A DNA stretch of 64,000 nt from an uncultured Bartonella sp. GTDB taxonomy: Bacteria > Pseudomonadota > Alphaproteobacteria > Rhizobiales > Rhizobiaceae. Made by a program: the position numbers and the translations under genes. The notes under the pieces were generated by a model, which did not search any database, was not told the DNA's origin, and saw only the letters and a list, made by a program, of their open reading frames with translations. Below are positions 44,963 to 54,219 of this stretch, one piece after another. The stretch's first letter is position 1. Every line of letters begins with the position of its first letter. The stretch spans positions 186,001 through 250,000 of the forward strand of contig NZ_CALYPR010000001.1 in assembly GCF_945277285.1 (NCBI RefSeq), given 5' to 3'.

Positions 44963-45769
44963 TTGCGACAGTTCGTCAAGTTCATATCCGTCTTTGTTTT
45001 TCCCTTGTTTTTGCCTTTAACAACATCTGCCCAATCGTTTCCAGAACAAATGTTAATGGCAACGCCATGGCAGGAGCTTGAGGGCGGACGGGTACGTATT
45101 GACCTAGAACCCCATGGCCAGAATGGCCACTTCAGCGGGGTAATTGAAATCAATCTTAAACCCGACTGGAAAACCTATTGGAAAAATCCCGGCAATTCGG
45201 GCATGGAGCCGGTATTTTATTTTGATGAACCCGTCAATTATCAGATATTCTTTCCGCTTCCGCGATTATTCAAAGATGGAGATGATTGGTCAATTGGCTA
45301 TAAAAATAATGTTCTTTTGCCATTTGTTATTGAGGAAAACAAAAATAATGCCCACGTAAGCGGTCATTTGACAATTGGCCTGTGTAAAGAAATTTGCGTT
45401 CCGCTTGATCTTCCATTCGACTTTTCCAATAAAAGCAACATGCAAGCGGCCCCAACTTCACTTCTTGCTCTTGCCAGAAAGAAACTGCCACAACAGACGC
45501 CGCGGGATATAAAAATTTTGGCGAACGATGACGGGAAAGCCGTTACAATCAGAATTACCCATCCAGAGAACCAAGAGATATCAGCCCTTTTTCTTGATGG
45601 AAAATCGGACGAAATCGGCCCTGCAGAAATTATCAATCAACATCCGCAAGAAACCATCTTCCGGGCCCCTATCATTTCAAAGACGGGCACGACACCACTG
45701 ACAATAACCTATAGTGCTGAAGCCAAGCCTGATTCTTTTACTGGTACAGTAATTTCGCAAAAAAAATAA
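44963..45769 (+). CDS. Periplasmic DsbD-alpha-like thiol-disulfide protein
   Basis: 268 residues, TTG start with a GGAAG just upstream. A signal peptide ([20 protein letters not shown]) is followed by the immunoglobulin-like fold of the DsbD N-terminal domain: [36 protein letters not shown] and [17 protein letters not shown], where the two cysteines three residues apart are the redox pair. It lacks the membrane and thioredoxin parts of full DsbD, as in ScsB/alphaproteobacterial stand-alone versions. It probably passes reducing power to periplasmic proteins; the membrane partner is not in the window. Convergent with rnhA, five bases apart. Confidence 0.85.
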   Translation: MRQFVKFISVFVFPLFLPLTTSAQSFPEQMLMATPWQELEGGRVRIDLEPHGQNGHFSGVIEINLKPDWKTYWKNPGNSGMEPVFYFDEPVNYQIFFPLPRLFKDGDDWSIGYKNNVLLPFVIEENKNNAHVSGHLTIGLCKEICVPLDLPFDFSNKSNMQAAPTSLLALARKKLPQQTPRDIKILANDDGKAVTIRITHPENQEISALFLDGKSDEIGPAEIINQHPQETIFRAPIISKTGTTPLTITYSAEAKPDSFTGTVISQKK

Positions 45770-45774
45770 ATTTG

Positions 45775-46224
45775 TCAGCGATTCTCATCAACGCCTTTTC
45801 GTGCAAGTTCGTCGCAGCGCTCATTTTCCGGATGACCGGCATGGCCCTTGACCCAATGCCAATTTACCCGATGGCGAGCACGCGCAAAATCTAATGCCTG
45901 CCAAAGTTCGGCATTTTTGACCGGTTTTTTTGCCGAGGTTTTCCACTCTCTTGCTTTCCAGCCCTCTATCCAGTTCGATATGCCATCGCGGACATAAACA
46001 GAATCGGTATAGAGATCAATTGCACAGGGCTCTTTCAAGGCATTTAGCGCATTGATGGCGGCTGTGAGTTCCATACGATTATTGGTGGTATCAGGCTCGC
46101 CACCATAAAGTTCGCGTGTGATACCATTCCAGCGCAAGATCGCCCCCCATCCGCCCGGGCCGGGATTACCAGAGCAGGCTCCATCAGTGAATATCTCAAC
46201 CTGTTTTAAAGGTGTATTTACCAT
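45775..46224 (-). CDS. rnhA: Ribonuclease HI
   Basis: Degrades RNA in RNA:DNA hybrids. 149 residues with the DEDD catalytic set: [16 protein letters not shown] (Asp), [14 protein letters not shown] (Glu), [12 protein letters not shown] (Asp) and [10 protein letters not shown] (Asp), plus the substrate-handle helix [11 protein letters not shown]. The ATG follows the thrB stop with no spacer, so translation is coupled. It ends the ctaB-coxF-ispH-thrB-rnhA run. Confidence 0.97.
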   Translation of the reverse strand: MVNTPLKQVEIFTDGACSGNPGPGGWGAILRWNGITRELYGGEPDTTNNRMELTAAINALNALKEPCAIDLYTDSVYVRDGISNWIEGWKAREWKTSAKKPVKNAELWQALDFARARHRVNWHWVKGHAGHPENERCDELARKGVDENR

Positions 46225-47184
46225 CTAGAGTCCGATTTCCGAAGGCTTATCGACATCTCTGAAGAAATTCAGTTTCCGCCAATATTCAAGTGGATCCTTT
46301 TTCACCACTAAACTATTTACCGGTGTGTTAAACCAGTCATAGAGACGAGTGAGAAAAAATCTCAAAGCAGCACCACGCGCTGTTACAAGAATTGAATCAA
46401 CTTCCTTCTGTTCCAAAGGACGAACAGCACAATAGGCATTGAGCATTGCTTCGCTTTTGGTCACATTATAGGAAAAATCTCTTTCAAAACACCACGCATT
46501 CAGTGCAATTACCAGATCATAGACAAGCATATCCGTACATGCGAAATAAAAATCGATAATGCCCGACATATGGTCATTCAAAAAGAATATATTGTCATTA
46601 AACAAATCGGCATGAATTACTCCTTCCGGTAAATTCTGCGGCCAATTGGCTTCAAGATAATCAAGTTCCCGGTCAATTTCCTTGACAATACCTGACGATA
46701 TTTCTTCAGCGCGATTACGACTTGAATTCCACAATGGCCGCCAAGCATCAAGAGACAGGCTATTTTTACGCTTGAGCGGAAAATCAAGACCAGCCAAGTG
46801 CATTTTCGCCATGCCTTTTCCCACCTCGCGGCAATGGTCGACATCCGGCTTTCTCAGCCAAACACCTTCAAGAAAAGTAACTATGGTTGCAGGGCGCCCG
46901 ACAAGTTCACCAATCATTGTACCATCATTACGCTTGATCGGCTGCGGACAAGAAATTCCCTTGCGTGCAAGATGGTTCATCAGTTCCAGATAAAACGGCA
47001 GATCATTTCTATTTACCCGCTTTTCAAACAGTGTCAGGATAAAACGACCGGCTTCGGTATGAAGCATAAAATTCGAATTTTCGACACCTTCTGCAATACC
47101 GCGATAGGACTGCAACGCGCCAATGGAATAGCCTTTCAAAAAACACGCCAATTCGTCTTCATTAATATCTGTGTAAACAGCCAT
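46225..47184 (-). CDS. thrB: Homoserine kinase, ThrB2 (APH-fold) type
   Basis: Phosphorylates homoserine on the threonine pathway. 319 residues: MAVYTDI start, [25 protein letters not shown] nucleotide lysine region, [14 protein letters not shown] (Brenner-like catalytic loop, HxDxxxxN) and [17 protein letters not shown] metal Asp. ATG 47184 is supported by GGAG seven bases upstream; the TTG at 47196 is not. It is 33 bp after the ispH stop. Close to ThrB proteins of rhizobia. Confidence 0.94.
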   Translation of the reverse strand: MAVYTDINEDELACFLKGYSIGALQSYRGIAEGVENSNFMLHTEAGRFILTLFEKRVNRNDLPFYLELMNHLARKGISCPQPIKRNDGTMIGELVGRPATIVTFLEGVWLRKPDVDHCREVGKGMAKMHLAGLDFPLKRKNSLSLDAWRPLWNSSRNRAEEISSGIVKEIDRELDYLEANWPQNLPEGVIHADLFNDNIFFLNDHMSGIIDFYFACTDMLVYDLVIALNAWCFERDFSYNVTKSEAMLNAYCAVRPLEQKEVDSILVTARGAALRFFLTRLYDWFNTPVNSLVVKKDPLEYWRKLNFFRDVDKPSEIGL

Positions 47185-47217
47185 TATTCGCTCCACTTGA
47201 GCACAGTTATGCTTTTA

Positions 47218-48237
47218 TCATTTTTCTTGATCAGGAATGCCTTTACCGTTGACAAATTCCATGTCTTCCGGAGTCAAAACAACTTCACGCAATTCCCGAT
47301 TGACCAGAAAGGTCTCGTTCTCTACTGCCGTCTCTGCAAGTTCTATAGTGACATCATAACGATTTCTGAACGTCGCGATAATTTCATCAACAATTATTTC
47401 GGGAGCAGATGCACCAGCCGAAAGGCTAACCAGGCGGATGTCACCTAAATGATCAAAATCTATATCGCGGGCGCGTTGAACAAGAAGGGCGCGCTTAGCT
47501 CCAAACCGTTCGGCCACTTCGACCAAACGTCGTGAATTTGATGAATTGGGTGCTCCAACGATCAAAAACAGATCGCTTCCCGGTGCTGCAACCCTTACCG
47601 CTTCTTGCCGATTGGTTGTCGCGTAGCAAATCGACTCAGCCGCGGGTGGTTCAATATCGGGAAAACGTCGTTTGAGCACGGCAATAATTTCGGCAGTATC
47701 TTCAACCGAAAGGGTTGTCTGGCTGACAAAGCCCAGCTTTTGCCCGGGCTCTGGTTGATAGTTTAGCGCATCTTCAACATTTTCAATGAGTGTTACCGTA
47801 CCGGCATCCACCTGCCCCATTGTACCTATGACTTCCGGATGACCGGAATGGCCGATCAGAATAACATGGTGTCCATTGCGTTGGTGACGCATCGCCTGTT
47901 TATGGACTTTCGAAACCAACGGGCAGGTTGCATCAAGATAAAAAAGATTGTGCAGCCGTGCTTCTTCCGGAACCGATTTGGGAACACCATGGGCTGAAAA
48001 AATTACCGGTTGGTTGTGGTGTTTATCCGGTATTTCATCAATTTCCTCGACAAAAACAGCGCCTCTAGCCTGCAACCCCTCAACAACATAGCGGTTATGA
48101 ACAATTTCGTGGCGCACATAAACAGGCGCTCCATATTTTTTCAATGCCAGAATTACGATCTGAATTGCCCGGTCAACACCGGCGCAAAAGCCGCGTGGTC
48201 TGCAAAGGCGTATCGTTATTGAAGGTTTTAATGCCAT
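47218..48237 (-). CDS. ispH: 4-hydroxy-3-methylbut-2-enyl diphosphate reductase
   Basis: Last step of the MEP isoprenoid pathway, making IPP and DMAPP; dxs of the same pathway is at 57.5-59.4 kb. 339 residues. The three Fe-S cysteines are in RPRGFCAGVDRA, YLDATCPLVSKVH and ESICYATTNRQ; SAHGVPKSVPEEA and VGAPNSSNSRRL are also typical. ATG 48237 has a CGAGGA eight bases upstream; longer starts to 48282 lack support. In related genomes ctaG, ctaE and surf1 usually lie between coxF and ispH; here only 41 bp do. Confidence 0.96.
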   Translation of the reverse strand: MALKPSITIRLCRPRGFCAGVDRAIQIVILALKKYGAPVYVRHEIVHNRYVVEGLQARGAVFVEEIDEIPDKHHNQPVIFSAHGVPKSVPEEARLHNLFYLDATCPLVSKVHKQAMRHQRNGHHVILIGHSGHPEVIGTMGQVDAGTVTLIENVEDALNYQPEPGQKLGFVSQTTLSVEDTAEIIAVLKRRFPDIEPPAAESICYATTNRQEAVRVAAPGSDLFLIVGAPNSSNSRRLVEVAERFGAKRALLVQRARDIDFDHLGDIRLVSLSAGASAPEIIVDEIIATFRNRYDVTIELAETAVENETFLVNRELREVVLTPEDMEFVNGKGIPDQEK

Positions 48238-48278
48238 ATTTCTGTCCTCGGAAGTGCGCTTTTCTATCACGCTCTCCC

Positions 48279-48431
48279 TCAAGCACTCACATGCGCCATT
48301 GTAGCCGCATATACAAGAAGTGCGAACAGAAAAAGTGCAATTGCCAATCCTTTTGCGCGATGGCGTTGCGCTCTTTTTTGTATGTCTGTCAATTCTATTT
48401 GTTTGATATGTTTTTGATCGTTCACTGTCAT
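48279..48431 (-). CDS. coxF: CoxF-like small membrane protein
   Basis: A 50-residue frame starting at ATG 48431, overlapping the ctaB stop by four bases (ATGA) and preceded by GGGGAG. The N-terminal half is charged ([14 protein letters not shown] then [11 protein letters not shown]). The second half is one membrane helix ([17 protein letters not shown]) with a short outside tail. This fits the tiny single-helix proteins annotated as coxF or ctaF between ctaB and ctaG in rhizobial aa3 oxidase operons. Those are thought to serve oxidase assembly; here ctaG and the core subunits are missing, so its present role is unclear. Confidence 0.78.
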   Translation of the reverse strand: MTVNDQKHIKQIELTDIQKRAQRHRAKGLAIALFLFALLVYAATMAHVSA

Positions 48432-49372
48432 GCTCCCCAATAGCTCATGAAGCGGTTAATAAGCGATTCCACCAGCAATATTGCAAATAGAGCAGCCAGA
48501 TAATACAGCGAAAAGAAAAACAGTTTTTTGGCACAATGCACGGTTTGCTCGCGTGTTTCAGTTTTCCAAAGTTCATAAGAGCGATAGACAAAAATACCCC
48601 CCAAAATAGTTGACAACACACCGTACACAATACCGGAAAAGCCGATAAAATAGGGAGCTATACCAACTAAGGCCATTAAAATAGCGTATATTAGAATCTG
48701 GTTTTTCGTCGAACGCTCGCCTTTGACATTCGGCATCATTGGAATATGAGCCTCGCCGTAATCAGTGGTGACAAAGAGTGAAAGTGCCCAGAAATGTGGT
48801 GGCGTCCACATAAAAATAATGAGAAATAATATAACGCTTTCCACACTGATGGTACCAGTTGCCGCTGCCCAGCCGATCATCGGTGGAAAAGCACCCGCCG
48901 CGCCACCAATCACAATATTTTGCGGGGTCGAGCGTTTTAGCCACATTGTGTAAATAACAACGTAGAAAAAAATCGTAAAAGCCAGAAATGCAGCCGAAAA
49001 CCAGTTAATAAAAATGCCTAATGTGAACACTGAAAGTGCAGCCAATGCAAGACCAAAGACAAGCACTTCGCCGCCGGTTACTTTACCCGCCGGAATAGGT
49101 CGTTTTTTGGTGCGTTTCATGACTGCATCAATATCGGCGTCATACCACATGTTTAAAGCCCCCGATGCACCGCCACCGACAGCTATACATAAAATTGCCA
49201 GAAACCCTAAAACCGGATTGATCGACACAGGAGCCACCAACATGCCCACCAATGCGGTAAACACCACAAGCGACATAACGCGCGGTTTAAGAAGGATTAT
49301 ATAGTCGTTGGCATCTGCTTCCGAAGGATCTGGCACATGCGGTTCTTCCGATACTTGTTTTGATAGAAACAT
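48428..49372 (-). CDS. ctaB: Protoheme IX farnesyltransferase (heme O synthase)
   Basis: Farnesylates heme b to heme O for heme-copper oxidases. 314 residues, UbiA superfamily with about eight membrane helices. The prenyl-binding motifs are [24 protein letters not shown] (NxxxD) and the second loop [18 protein letters not shown]. The N-terminus [26 protein letters not shown] is typical. It is kept although ctaC, ctaG and ctaE are absent nearby, which would make sense if a bo3-type quinol oxidase needing heme O is encoded elsewhere. That is inference. Confidence 0.95.
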   Translation of the reverse strand: MFLSKQVSEEPHVPDPSEADANDYIILLKPRVMSLVVFTALVGMLVAPVSINPVLGFLAILCIAVGGGASGALNMWYDADIDAVMKRTKKRPIPAGKVTGGEVLVFGLALAALSVFTLGIFINWFSAAFLAFTIFFYVVIYTMWLKRSTPQNIVIGGAAGAFPPMIGWAAATGTISVESVILFLIIFMWTPPHFWALSLFVTTDYGEAHIPMMPNVKGERSTKNQILIYAILMALVGIAPYFIGFSGIVYGVLSTILGGIFVYRSYELWKTETREQTVHCAKKLFFFSLYYLAALFAILLVESLINRFMSYWGA

Positions 49373-49742
49373 ATAGAAACCGTTTTTTTAAAGCGCTTTT
49401 TGAAACACGCTGCTTTGAATTTGACTTTTACCAATACTCACTTCAAGTGAGCAAACTTACTATCTTCCATTCAAGCTATTTTAACAAAAAACGCAACTGA
49501 TAAATCATTTATTGGAGGGCAGCCGAACTTCTCTCAAACTTGAACTTAAGTTTCCCGATATTTCGGTTTTTCAGTATTAAGAACACCTTTTACCGCTGTT
49601 ATAAAAAGCTAGCTGATGTGCTTGGAACTTTTACAACCGATAAACGCCTGCAAAACAAAACGCCGCTTTTTCAAAATTCTTTATAAGGCCGGTATTCAGA
49701 ATAAATTTTCCCTACCTTGAAAAAAACTTACAATGCGCACGA
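49373..49742. other. Intergenic gap between ctaB and the oxidase-like gene
   Basis: 370 bp with no supported gene. In related operons ctaD and ctaB are closely spaced, so this enlarged gap may be decayed DNA or carry a new ctaB promoter. No hairpin with T-run was recognised. Confidence 0.4.
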
Positions 49743-51221
49743 TTATTTTATCACCACCGGTACTTTTTCCCAGACATCGCCTTTTGGTGGGGATGGCAAC
49801 TGCCATTCCAATGTCAAAGCCCCTTCCCCCCAAGGATTGGCGTCGGTTTTTCTTTTAAGAACAAATGTTTCGCATAATCCATAAAGAAAGATGACAACCG
49901 AAAAGCCTGCCAGCAGCGCACCAATTGATGAACAGACACCTAAAACAGTTTGGTTGAAGAACACTTCACCGGTCAGTTGATTGAGATGTTGTGGCAGGAA
50001 AATTGCATTAACACCAATAAACATTGACCAGAAATGCAGTTCAGTGGTGACTTTCCGACAAGAATAACCAGTTATTTTCGGCAACCAGTAATACCAACCG
50101 GCAAAAATGGCAAAAACGGCACTTAATGACAGAATATAGTGAAAATGGGCGACAAAAGCCGCCTGCCCCAACTGATTGACGCCAGCGTCGCTAAACACAA
50201 GCTGCAATGCCGATAGTTGCCCCATCAAGACAACAAAGAAAAAGCCCATAGACCACAGTATTGGCATTTCAAATTTAAAACGGCTGTTAATAAGAGTCAT
50301 GAACCAGCTCAAAAGAATAAATGCCGTTGGCATCACGATAAGCGGCAAGGCGATCTCAAAATAGCGTTCCATAACAGTGGGCTTCTGGAATTGGAGAAGG
50401 TCATTCATCCACAAGATGAAACCGATACCACCGATAAACAACATTGCTGCAATAACAGCATTTTCCATCCATAGACGGCGCTTTGAGAAGGTTACGAATA
50501 TTTCGCTGATAATACCAAAAGCGGGCAAAAGTAGCACGTAAACCTCTGGATGGCTGAAAAACCAAACCATCATTGAAAGGTGCCCGACAGTAGAAGGGCC
50601 GTTTAAAACAAGTTCTGTCAAGGCCGCAAGCATTGCCGGAACAGACATCAAGCCCAGAAAAGAGGCAATAAGAACTGACCAGACAAAAATCGGCATCCGT
50701 GCAAGCGTCAAGCCGGGTGCACGCATTGTGATAATTGTGGCGATAAAATTAATAAAAGTAAGTATAAACGAAATTGAACCGACAAAAATGTTGACCAACA
50801 TTAAAATTCTAAACTGGTTTTCATCTGTCACAGAAAAAAGTGCACCAAAACCCAAAAGTACAGAGAGAAGCAACAACAAGAAGGCAAACAGATTGAGCCG
50901 CGGAAAAGCGACATTGTGGGTACCAATCATCAACGGCACAAACCAGTTGGCAAACCCGCCGATCAAAGCCGGCATCACCATAAAGAACACAAGGATAAGC
51001 GCATGTGCCATATTCATGAAAGATAGTAAAACCGGATCATTCGGGAATGCTATACCAAAATGTGCAAGATCGGTTCCATTTAACGCCAAACGCAAAACAA
51101 TCGAAAATGCAGCACCGATAACACCGGCGACGATGGCAAGCACCAGATAAAGTGTACCGATTGCCTTGCTATCAAAATTTGTTACCGCTGAAAAAAAGCT
51201 TTTTTTACCGTGTTCAGACAT
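49743..51221 (-). CDS. Divergent cytochrome c oxidase subunit I homologue lacking CuB ligands
   Basis: About 492 residues with the CtaD layout of twelve helices. Kept: the heme a His in NMAHALILVFFMVMPALIGGFANW, HPEVYVLLLPAFGIIS (His, Glu, Tyr), both hemes' histidines in VAHFHYILSL, and the C-terminal NPWGEGALTLEW. Lost: the CuB pair (family WAHHMYT, here LWMNDLLQ), the K-channel lysine (family PTGVKIFSW, here PTAFILLSW) and the D-channel aspartate (family PDMAFPR, here HNVAFPR). Loops are shortened. The frame has no stop. ATG 51221 (MSEHGKK) fits the family but has no ribosome site; the frame is open to 51314. No ctaC precedes it. Oxygen reduction is not expected. Confidence 0.85.
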   Translation of the reverse strand: MSEHGKKSFFSAVTNFDSKAIGTLYLVLAIVAGVIGAAFSIVLRLALNGTDLAHFGIAFPNDPVLLSFMNMAHALILVFFMVMPALIGGFANWFVPLMIGTHNVAFPRLNLFAFLLLLLSVLLGFGALFSVTDENQFRILMLVNIFVGSISFILTFINFIATIITMRAPGLTLARMPIFVWSVLIASFLGLMSVPAMLAALTELVLNGPSTVGHLSMMVWFFSHPEVYVLLLPAFGIISEIFVTFSKRRLWMENAVIAAMLFIGGIGFILWMNDLLQFQKPTVMERYFEIALPLIVMPTAFILLSWFMTLINSRFKFEMPILWSMGFFFVVLMGQLSALQLVFSDAGVNQLGQAAFVAHFHYILSLSAVFAIFAGWYYWLPKITGYSCRKVTTELHFWSMFIGVNAIFLPQHLNQLTGEVFFNQTVLGVCSSIGALLAGFSVVIFLYGLCETFVLKRKTDANPWGEGALTLEWQLPSPPKGDVWEKVPVVIK

Positions 51222-51495
51222 CAACTTTGCCAAATATATTTGGAGCAATCCTTTGATTGCGGAACCTGTTCTGAACCGCTTTAACAATATTTTTTCTTGA
51301 AAACAATGCGACAAACAGCCTCAAAAAGAAACAGTTTTTGCCTTAATCTCCAATTTTTACGTTTTTGCCATGTTATCGCTTAAAAATAGATCATTATGTT
51401 ATCTCAGTTGTGAATGGTTTATAGTGAATTATCTTATGCACTTTTCACAAAGGCTGAAGCGCGATAACGTCATAATGATTCGAGCAGGAGTTCCT

Positions 51496-52038
51496 ATGTC
51501 ACTTCGTCAATTCTTTAAACGGGCTTGTGGCGTTGCCGCATTTTGTATGTCAATGATGGTTTTTTCATTGACTATTGTTGACGCTCAAATGGCCAAACAG
51601 CAGGATGTTCCAGCGCCGAAAACCTTTGGTGCATGGACCAAGATTTGTTCTCTTCCTCCCGGGACACCAAATGTTCAATGCGAAGTTGTACAGAATGTGC
51701 GGGCGCAGAACAGGCCGGACATCGCGTTTCGCGTAACACTTTATAAATTGCCGAAAAAGCAAGGAACATTGATGCGTGTCATCGTTCCGATCAGGGTCGA
51801 GTTGCGGCTGGGCGTCGGCATCAAGATTGACAATAAAGACATGGGCAAAATGGAATATCGTCGTTGCCTTGGCGACAATTGCGTTGCTGAAGCATTCTTG
51901 AAAGATGATGACCTTAAGGCATTTCTTGAGGGAAAAATGGCTACCTATTTCATTTTCACCACACCCGAAGAAGGTGTAGGCGGCATGATCGACCTTAATG
52001 GTTTGAAAGATGCCTATAATTCGTTGCCAAATGAATGA
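51496..52038 (+). CDS. Invasion-associated locus B (IalB) family protein
   Basis: 180 residues with a signal peptide (FFKRACGVAAFCMSMMVFSLTIVDAQ). The mature IalB domain reads TFGAWTKICSLPPG...VQCEVVQNV...RVIVPIRVELRLGVGIKID...MEYRRCLGDNCVAEAFL and ends FIFTTPEEGVGGMIDLNG. Four cysteines probably form two disulfides. An AGGAG five bases before ATG 51496 sets the start; the longer frame from 51370 is not needed. The family was named from Bartonella erythrocyte invasion but is widespread in free-living alphaproteobacteria, so no virulence role is implied. Upstream of tldD. Confidence 0.92.
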   Translation: MSLRQFFKRACGVAAFCMSMMVFSLTIVDAQMAKQQDVPAPKTFGAWTKICSLPPGTPNVQCEVVQNVRAQNRPDIAFRVTLYKLPKKQGTLMRVIVPIRVELRLGVGIKIDNKDMGKMEYRRCLGDNCVAEAFLKDDDLKAFLEGKMATYFIFTTPEEGVGGMIDLNGLKDAYNSLPNE

Positions 52039-52088
52039 TAAGAAGTGCGTTTTATTGAACAGAAGTTCAATTTAAATAAATGTTTGAG

Positions 52089-52144
52089 GCGGCCTTTATA
52101 AAAGCCTTGGGTCTTTTTATATAAAAATAATGACTAAAGGCCGC
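52089..52144. repeat. 10-bp inverted repeat between ialB-like gene and tldD
   Basis: The arms GCGGCCTTTA (52089-52098) and TAAAGGCCGC (52135-52144) have a 36-bp spacer, ending 20 bp before the tldD ATG. It may be a terminator for ialB, though no T-run follows, or an RNA hairpin that controls read-through into tldD. Confidence 0.45.
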
Positions 52145-52164
52145 TTAAAAGACAGGAAAACCAT

Positions 52165-53577
52165 ATGAAACCGTTGATCGACCAATTTGACGTTGGTGCA
52201 AACGAGGTCCAATCGCTCGTAAAGGACACTTTGAAAAATGCTGATGACGGCGAATTATTTCTCGAATATCGCGAAAGCGAATCACTTCTCTTCGATAACG
52301 GAAGACTAAAAAACGGTTCTTTCGATCAGGATAAAGGGTTTGGTTTACGTGCTGTTGCCGGCGAGGCAACAGGCTATGCACATTCAGGTGAACTTAGCAA
52401 AGCAGCTTTAAAACGGGCTTCGTATGCGGCAAAAGCTGTTACAAATGGTTATTCCGGAAATTACAGTGCCGCACCGCGGGGTACCAACAAGAAACTTTAC
52501 GATGAGTTAAATCCGCTCTCCTCGCCCTCTTTTGAAGAAAAGGTAGCGCTCTTACAGAAAATCGATTCCTATATTCGTGACAAAAACAGTTCAGTGCGAC
52601 AGGTTTCGGTTTCGCTTGCCGGTTCCATGCAACAGGTAGAAATTTTGCGGGCGGATGGCGAGCTTGTCCATGACGTGCGCCCCCTCGTTCGGCTTGCTGT
52701 CTCGGTTGTTGCTGCCAAAGGTGACCGGTTGGAAAACGGATTTTATGGTTGTGGGGGGCGTGAAGCTTTTGACCGCTTCATTACCAAAGACAATTGGCAA
52801 ATCGCGGCTGATGAAGCGCTCCGGATGGCACTGGTCAATCTTGAAGCGGAACCCGCACCTGCCGGCACTTTCGACGTGGTTCTGGCAAGTGGTTGGCCCG
52901 GTGTGATGTTGCATGAAGCGGTCGGACATGGCCTTGAAGGTGATTTCAATCGCAAAAAGACATCAGCTTTTGCCGGATTGATGGGACAACAGGTTGCAGC
53001 AAAAGGTGTTACCGTTATTGATGATGGGTCAATTGTCGGCCGACGCGGATCATTGACTGTTGATGATGAGGGCACACCTTCTGCCCGCAATGTGCTGATA
53101 GAAGACGGGAAACTTGTCGGCTACATGCAAGATCGCCAGAATGCACGCCTCATGGGTATGCGCCCAACTGGAAATGGCCGGCGCGAATCTTATGCTTGCG
53201 CACCTATGCCGAGAATGACCAACACAATGATGTTAGGGGGGCAATACACTCCTGACGAAGTATTGGGATCGTTAAAAGATGGAATTTATGCCGTTTCGTT
53301 CGGCGGCGGGCAGGTTGATATTACTTCGGGAAAGTTTGTCTTTGAGTGCACGGAAGCTTACCGTGTCAGAGATGGTAAAATTGTTGCGCCCATTAAGGGG
53401 GCAACCTTAATTGGCAATGGCCCGGACGCGATGAAGCGCATTACTATGATCGGCAACGATCCTAAATTAGATAATGGTATCGGTACCTGTGGAAAAAATG
53501 GACAAAGTGTTCCTGTCGGGGTTGGGGTACCGCATTTGCGTATTAACGGGATGACAATCGGCGGGACCGCTGTTTAA
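52165..53577 (+). CDS. tldD: Metalloprotease TldD
   Basis: 470 residues, subunit of the TldD/TldE(PmbA) heterodimer that degrades unfolded peptides. The zinc motif HEAVGH lies near residue 249 in VMLHEAVGHGLEGDFN, with SLTVDDEGTPSARNVLIEDG and the GGGQVDITSGKFVFECTEAYRVRDG C-terminal region. The frame is intact with full family length. In rhizobia tldD commonly precedes ctaC-ctaD; here 640 bp of near-empty DNA follow instead. Confidence 0.95.
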   Translation: MKPLIDQFDVGANEVQSLVKDTLKNADDGELFLEYRESESLLFDNGRLKNGSFDQDKGFGLRAVAGEATGYAHSGELSKAALKRASYAAKAVTNGYSGNYSAAPRGTNKKLYDELNPLSSPSFEEKVALLQKIDSYIRDKNSSVRQVSVSLAGSMQQVEILRADGELVHDVRPLVRLAVSVVAAKGDRLENGFYGCGGREAFDRFITKDNWQIAADEALRMALVNLEAEPAPAGTFDVVLASGWPGVMLHEAVGHGLEGDFNRKKTSAFAGLMGQQVAAKGVTVIDDGSIVGRRGSLTVDDEGTPSARNVLIEDGKLVGYMQDRQNARLMGMRPTGNGRRESYACAPMPRMTNTMMLGGQYTPDEVLGSLKDGIYAVSFGGGQVDITSGKFVFECTEAYRVRDGKIVAPIKGATLIGNGPDAMKRITMIGNDPKLDNGIGTCGKNGQSVPVGVGVPHLRINGMTIGGTAV

Positions 53578-54219
53578 TTTTTTTCCAGAAGTCTGATTCT
53601 CCGGCATTTCTTGAGGAAAAATCAATGGCCGTGAAGATTGCAAAAGTTCGCTTTTTTCAATGTTCGTCACAGCCCATCCGTTACGGTCGGACTTACATCT
53701 TATAAAAATTACTTAATCCAAAGATGCTTGGTTGCGCCAAAAAGCGAAAAAGAAGTTCAATGGCTCTTCCAGAACAATTTGATTCACTGGTTGTATTTTC
53801 CAATTGGCGTTACAAGATCGCATTGAAGACTGTTTGTTGTCTTTAAGTCAAAACCATGAGTAACTTCACAATTTCTGTGTGCATTAACTGTTTAATTTAT
53901 TTGATTGATAAAAGCCGGAAAAATTGTTCGTTGTCTTTTCCGGGAAAGTTTGTTTTGCGTTTTTCAATAGCTTGAACGCCGGCCTTTAAAGCAACCCACA
54001 GAAAAGGTGCTCCCAAAAAACATTCAATTTCAATATGATATTTTATTATCAAAACTTAAACATTTGTTCTTTTTAGCTTTACTCCAATGGTGAAGATCGG
54101 CTTATGACGCTGTTAATTTTTTGATATTTTTACACTATTTGTTGAAAACAAAATCCGAATTTTGTAGGCAATGCTAGAAAATTGCTTCTAACAAGCTTTC
54201 ACCTTTGAAAGGAAACTCC
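53578..54219. other. Gap after tldD, no supported gene except one tiny ORF
   Basis: This is where ctaC would be expected by comparison with related genomes. No CtaC-like words (CuA motif, membrane hairpin) were found in any frame. An 8-bp hairpin CCGGAAAA/TTTTCCGG spans 53915-53943 without a T-run. The remainder is A+T-rich. Confidence 0.4.
53625..53705 (+). CDS. Possible 26-residue small ORF
   Basis: ATG 53625 lies nine bases after a GAGG (53613-53616) and opens a 26-codon frame beginning MAVKIAKVRFF. The peptide is basic with one Cys. No family or conserved context is recognised, so this could be chance. Confidence 0.15.
   Translation: MAVKIAKVRFFQCSSQPIRYGRTYIL

Noticed and set aside
51370-51495. 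N-terminal extension of the IalB-family protein
   Set aside because: The AGGAG five bases before ATG 51496 and the signal peptide directly after it define the start.
53638-53826. 62-codon frame after tldD as a remnant of ctaC
   Set aside because: No CuA motif, no membrane hairpin and no CtaC-like words in any frame.
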